The position numbers and the translations under genes are program-made. From Candidatus Peribacteraceae bacterium (GTDB lineage Bacteria; Patescibacteriota; Gracilibacteria; Peribacterales; Peribacteraceae), in the NCBI GenBank assembly GCA_028717505.1, contig JAQUNQ010000015.1, forward strand, positions 1-15,530: 15,530 bases of DNA. Direction: 5' to 3'. Positions 13,379 through 15,530 of this stretch are shown in pieces (the first letter of the stretch is position 1; each line of letters begins with the position of its first letter). The notes beneath the pieces were generated by a model. It was not told the origin of the DNA. It did not search any database and was given only the letters and a program-made list of their open reading frames with translations.

Positions 13379-14590
13379 ATGCCATCCTTCACCTCCGTCC
13401 CCGAGGCACTCGAAGCGCTGCGCGCAGGACGCATGATCATCGTGGTCGATGACGAGCAGCGCGAGAACGAGGGCGACCTCGTGATCGCCGCCGAGCACCT
13501 CACGGACGAGACGATGGCCTTCATCATCCGCCATACGGGCGGCGTGGTGTGCCTCGCGCTCAGCAATCAGATCGCGGATCAGCTCGATCTGCCGCCGATG
13601 GTGCATCACAACACCTCCCGTCGCCAGACGCCGTTCACCGTGAGCATCGAGGCAGCGAAGGGCATCGAGACGGGGATCTCTGCACATGACCGCGCGCAGA
13701 CTATCCGCGCCGCGATCCGCCCCGCTGCGGTCCCGGAGGACCTCGTCCGTCCCGGGCATGTCTTCCCGCTTCGTGCGCAGGATGGCGGCGTGCTCGTGCG
13801 GGCGGGACACACCGAGGCATCCGTCGATCTCTGCCGGCTCGCGGGACTCCGGATGGGTGCGGTCTTGAGTGAGCTCATGCACGATGATGGCACGATGATG
13901 CGACTTCCCGCCATTGAGCAGTTCGCCGCTGAGCACGGTCTCCCGATTCTCCTCGTGGATGACCTCATCGCCTTCCGGCGCCGCTCAGAGACCCTCGTGC
14001 AGCGGGAGGCGGAGTCCCTCCTCCAGACGGAGACGGGGGAATGGCGCGTACACGTGTACCGCGATACCGTGCATGGCCAGGAGCATGCGGCGCTCACACA
14101 GGGCAGCATTGATCCCCTCACACCTGTCCTCGTGCGCGTCCACTCGGAGTGCCTCACGGGCGATACGCTGGGTTCGCTTCGCTGCGACTGCGGACATCAG
14201 CTGAAGGCGGCGATGCGCCGCATACAGGAGGAGGGGAGAGGCGTCCTCCTCTACATGCGGCAGGAGGGACGTGGCATCGGGCTCGCCAACAAGATCCGCG
14301 CCTACCAGCTCCAGCAGGAGCAGGGGCTCGACACGGTGGAAGCCAACGAGCGACTCGGGTTCCCCGTGGATCTCCGCGACTACGGCATCGGCGCGCAGAT
14401 CCTGAAGGACCTTGGGGTGGGGAAGATCCGCCTCCTCACGAATAATCCGAAGAAGGTCGTGGGCCTCGCCGGTCACGGCCTGCACATCGTGGAGCAGGTC
14501 CCCATTGAAATGGAAAACCCCTCGCCCCAACAGCGCCACTACCTCCGGACAAAGAAAGAAAAAATGGGACACACAATGAAGGGCGTCTGA
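13379..14590 (+). CDS. ribBA: Bifunctional DHBP synthase / GTP cyclohydrolase II
   Basis: The protein makes both starting compounds of riboflavin: 3,4-dihydroxy-2-butanone 4-phosphate from ribulose 5-phosphate (RibB part) and 2,5-diamino-6-ribosylamino-pyrimidinone 5'-phosphate from GTP (RibA part). Residues 1 to about 200 are the RibB domain with VVDDEQRENEGDL (about 22-34), GHVFPLRAQDGGVLVRAGHTEAS and LMHDDGTMMR. Residues about 210-400 are the RibA domain with the zinc site HSECLTGDTLGSLRCDCGH (about 255-272), RQEGRGIGLANKIRAYQLQ, DTVEAN and the LLTNNPKK end motif. The length of 403 is normal for fused RibBA. All key motifs are present, so both activities are expected. The start follows a perfect TATAAT 9 bases upstream and lacks a Shine-Dalgarno. 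It is separated from ribE-ribH by the SLH gene; ribD is not in the window. Confidence 0.97.
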   Translation: MPSFTSVPEALEALRAGRMIIVVDDEQRENEGDLVIAAEHLTDETMAFIIRHTGGVVCLALSNQIADQLDLPPMVHHNTSRRQTPFTVSIEAAKGIETGISAHDRAQTIRAAIRPAAVPEDLVRPGHVFPLRAQDGGVLVRAGHTEASVDLCRLAGLRMGAVLSELMHDDGTMMRLPAIEQFAAEHGLPILLVDDLIAFRRRSETLVQREAESLLQTETGEWRVHVYRDTVHGQEHAALTQGSIDPLTPVLVRVHSECLTGDTLGSLRCDCGHQLKAAMRRIQEEGRGVLLYMRQEGRGIGLANKIRAYQLQQEQGLDTVEANERLGFPVDLRDYGIGAQILKDLGVGKIRLLTNNPKKVVGLAGHGLHIVEQVPIEMENPSPQQRHYLRTKKEKMGHTMKGV

Positions 14591-14601
14591 TCAGAGGATC
14601 A
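14588..14601. terminator. Inverted repeat spanning both stop codons of convergent genes
   Basis: TGATCAGAGGATCA contains the TGA of ribBA and, on the other strand, the TGA of the next gene, with arms TGATC/GATCA around AGAG. The 5-bp stem is weak, so a terminator role is uncertain. Confidence 0.25.
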
Positions 14602-14994
14602 TGCGGCGGTGCCCGTGGGCGTCTCCATTTTCTCCGTGCGTGCGATGGTATCTTGCAGGGGGAGACGGTCCGCGCTTGCTTTGGACTTCACCGCTTCCCG
14701 CTCGTTCTTCCACGCGACGAGCGACGGGAAGGGGAGGGGGAGCAGCTTGAGGAGATTCCGCGAGAGCTTGAGCGTCCCCTTCACGACGGCGAGTGCCGCG
14801 TCGCCGATGGCGTACGGCACGGCGGTGAGCGTGTCATACGCGGCTTTGCGGGCTGCCAACTTTCCTTTCTCCAGCGGCTTCCCTCCCGAGAGCCCGTCCA
14901 CGAGCACTCCCGTCGTCGCCTCGATGGGGAAGGAGAGCAGGCTCTTGCCTGCCTCCGTGATGCGCCCGAAGCCCTTCGGACCAACCTCTGCCAT
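14599..14994 (-). CDS. Orphan protein (131 aa), function unknown
   Basis: I do not recognise this protein. It begins MAEVGPKGFGRITEAGKSLL and has a long moderately hydrophobic, probably helical middle (about residues 53-95: LTAVPYAIGDAALAVVKG, then KLSRNLLKLLPLPFPSLVAW), which may bind membranes without forming a clear transmembrane span. The C-terminal 35 residues are charged and Thr-rich. I chose ATG 14994 because a perfect TATAAT lies 6 bases upstream. A longer start at 15039 would place that promoter inside the gene and has only a poorly spaced purine stretch (GGGAGAG). The gene converges on ribBA with an 8-base gap and is followed upstream by another orphan on the same strand. Confidence 0.65.
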   Translation of the reverse strand: MAEVGPKGFGRITEAGKSLLSFPIEATTGVLVDGLSGGKPLEKGKLAARKAAYDTLTAVPYAIGDAALAVVKGTLKLSRNLLKLLPLPFPSLVAWKNEREAVKSKASADRLPLQDTIARTEKMETPTGTAA

Positions 14995-15000
14995 ATGACA

Positions 15001-15006
15001 ATTATA
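15001..15006 (-). promoter_or_regulatory. -10 box of the 14994 gene (leaderless)
   Basis: TATAAT on the minus strand ends 6 bases before the ATG at 14994. It lies in an AT-rich island (about 15000-15040) that contrasts with the GC-rich surroundings. No clear -35 is seen. Confidence 0.6.
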
Positions 15007-15065
15007 CAATAATTTACAAATATGTAAATATTCTTTCATCTCTCCCGTTCGCTGGAGAAACGTCT

Positions 15066-15479
15066 TCAGCTGACATTCTGCTGGTACTCCTGCGCCGCCT
15101 GCTCCTGCCTCTCCTCCTTTCGCTCCTCTTTCTTGATGAGCCGCTCGGGGCTCGGACGGACCTGCGCGTCCTCCACTTCCTGCCGCTCTTCCTGCTTGTG
15201 CGTCTTGGTGCCGAATGTGCCGTTCTGCTCGTGTCCCGCTTCCTCCTTCTCCTTTGCCGCGGGATTCTGCGCGGCATCCTTCTTGTCGGTGACACTGTTC
15301 TTCAGTTGCTTCAAATTCACCTTCGCCTTCAGGAGGGATTCCTCGTCCTTCAGGTCTTTGCCTTTCTTATCTCTGATCTCCCTGCGGAGCGCTTCCCGGC
15401 GACCCTTGTCGGAGCGGGAGAAATATTCCTGCCGCGAGGCGGTGGGCCCGATGATGTCCTCCTCGTCCTTCAGTCCCAT
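15066..15479 (-). CDS. Highly charged orphan protein (137 aa)
   Basis: I do not recognise this protein. It is almost without hydrophobic clusters after the first 20 residues and is dominated by Lys, Glu, Arg, Asp and Gln, so it is probably disordered or a long single helix/coiled coil. Segments such as RREALRREIRDKKGKDLKD and KKEERKEERQEQAAQEY alternate acidic and basic residues in a way that suits salt-bridged helices. There is no signal peptide, membrane span or Cys. The start at 15479 is supported by an extended -10 (TGCTATACT) ending 6 bases upstream. The stop is 72 bases before the start of the next orphan, which has its own promoter-like box. It could bind nucleic acid or ribosomes through its charge, but that is only a guess. 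Confidence 0.65.
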   Translation of the reverse strand: MGLKDEEDIIGPTASRQEYFSRSDKGRREALRREIRDKKGKDLKDEESLLKAKVNLKQLKNSVTDKKDAAQNPAAKEKEEAGHEQNGTFGTKTHKQEERQEVEDAQVRPSPERLIKKEERKEERQEQAAQEYQQNVS

Positions 15480-15485
15480 GCCGAC

Positions 15486-15494
15486 AGTATAGCA
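15486..15494 (-). promoter_or_regulatory. Extended -10 promoter of the 15479 gene (leaderless)
   Basis: On the minus strand TGCTATACT (TGn plus TATACT, five of six) ends 6 bases before the ATG. It is the closest match in the window to the Rel promoter TGCTATGAT. The last bases of the window (15495-15530) show nothing else. Confidence 0.55.
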
Positions 15495-15530
15495 CCGGCA
15501 CCGCTTACTCCGGTGGTCGGCGCGTGATAG

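Noticed and set aside
11933..13936. 667-codon open frame on the minus strand across the SLH and ribBA genes
   Set aside because: It is antisense to two clear genes, spans the ribBA promoter and has no recognisable motif.
1..15530. CRISPR arrays, tRNA or rRNA genes, transposase genes
   Set aside because: No regularly spaced direct repeats, tRNA-like TpsiC arms, rRNA motifs or transposase motifs were found by eye.

Overview
The window (about 60% G+C by eye) is bacterial chromosomal DNA carrying mostly housekeeping genes, plus one gene-poor, repeat-like stretch. My best guess for the host is a high-GC candidate phylum bacterium (Patescibacteria/CPR, for example the Peribacteria/Peregrinibacteria group). 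That guess rests on several small orphan proteins, an SLH-domain surface protein with a Ser-rich linker, an eukaryote-like (type 2) IleRS and genes that largely lack Shine-Dalgarno sequences. It is an inference, not something the sequence proves.

Layout. 1-1046 (-) is the N-terminal part of ileS, cut by the window edge. 1047-1190 is a divergent regulatory region with two strong inverted repeats. 1191-1544 (+) is a small orphan ORF. 1566-3500 (+) is a long RelA/SpoT homologue whose hydrolase half looks intact and whose synthetase half looks degenerate. 3534-4703 (+) is a probable Rossmann-fold, methyltransferase-like protein. 4714-5268 (-) is a thioredoxin/peroxiredoxin-like protein, divergent from a Nudix hydrolase at 5309-5812 (+). 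5813-6506 is non-coding and packed with perfect hairpins and REP-like pieces. 6507-7088 (+) is a signal-anchored orphan. 7189-10098 (-) is uvrA. 10265-10729 (+) is a DksA/TraR-type zinc-finger protein. 10773-11342 ribE, 11354-11827 ribH and 13379-14590 ribBA (all +) form a riboflavin cluster interrupted by an SLH/PPC-type surface protein at 11948-13309. 14599-14994 (-) and 15066-15479 (-) are two orphans, the second extremely charged.

How the genes fit together. RibBA makes both riboflavin precursors' first committed intermediates, RibH makes lumazine and RibE makes riboflavin; ribD is not here and must be elsewhere or missing. The Rel homologue and the DksA-like protein both belong to the alarmone/RNA polymerase control layer, though they are not adjacent. 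UvrA, the Nudix hydrolase and the thioredoxin-like protein are maintenance functions.

The most striking genome-level signal is at the gene starts. Seven of about a dozen start codons have a -10-like hexamer (TAnnnT, often with an extended TGn) ending only 6-9 bases before the ATG, with no Shine-Dalgarno sequence. This predicts leaderless mRNAs. I did not find a clearly novel multi-gene system; the most unusual items are this start architecture, the hairpin-packed region, the degenerate Rel synthetase and the ileS/orphan divergent operator region.
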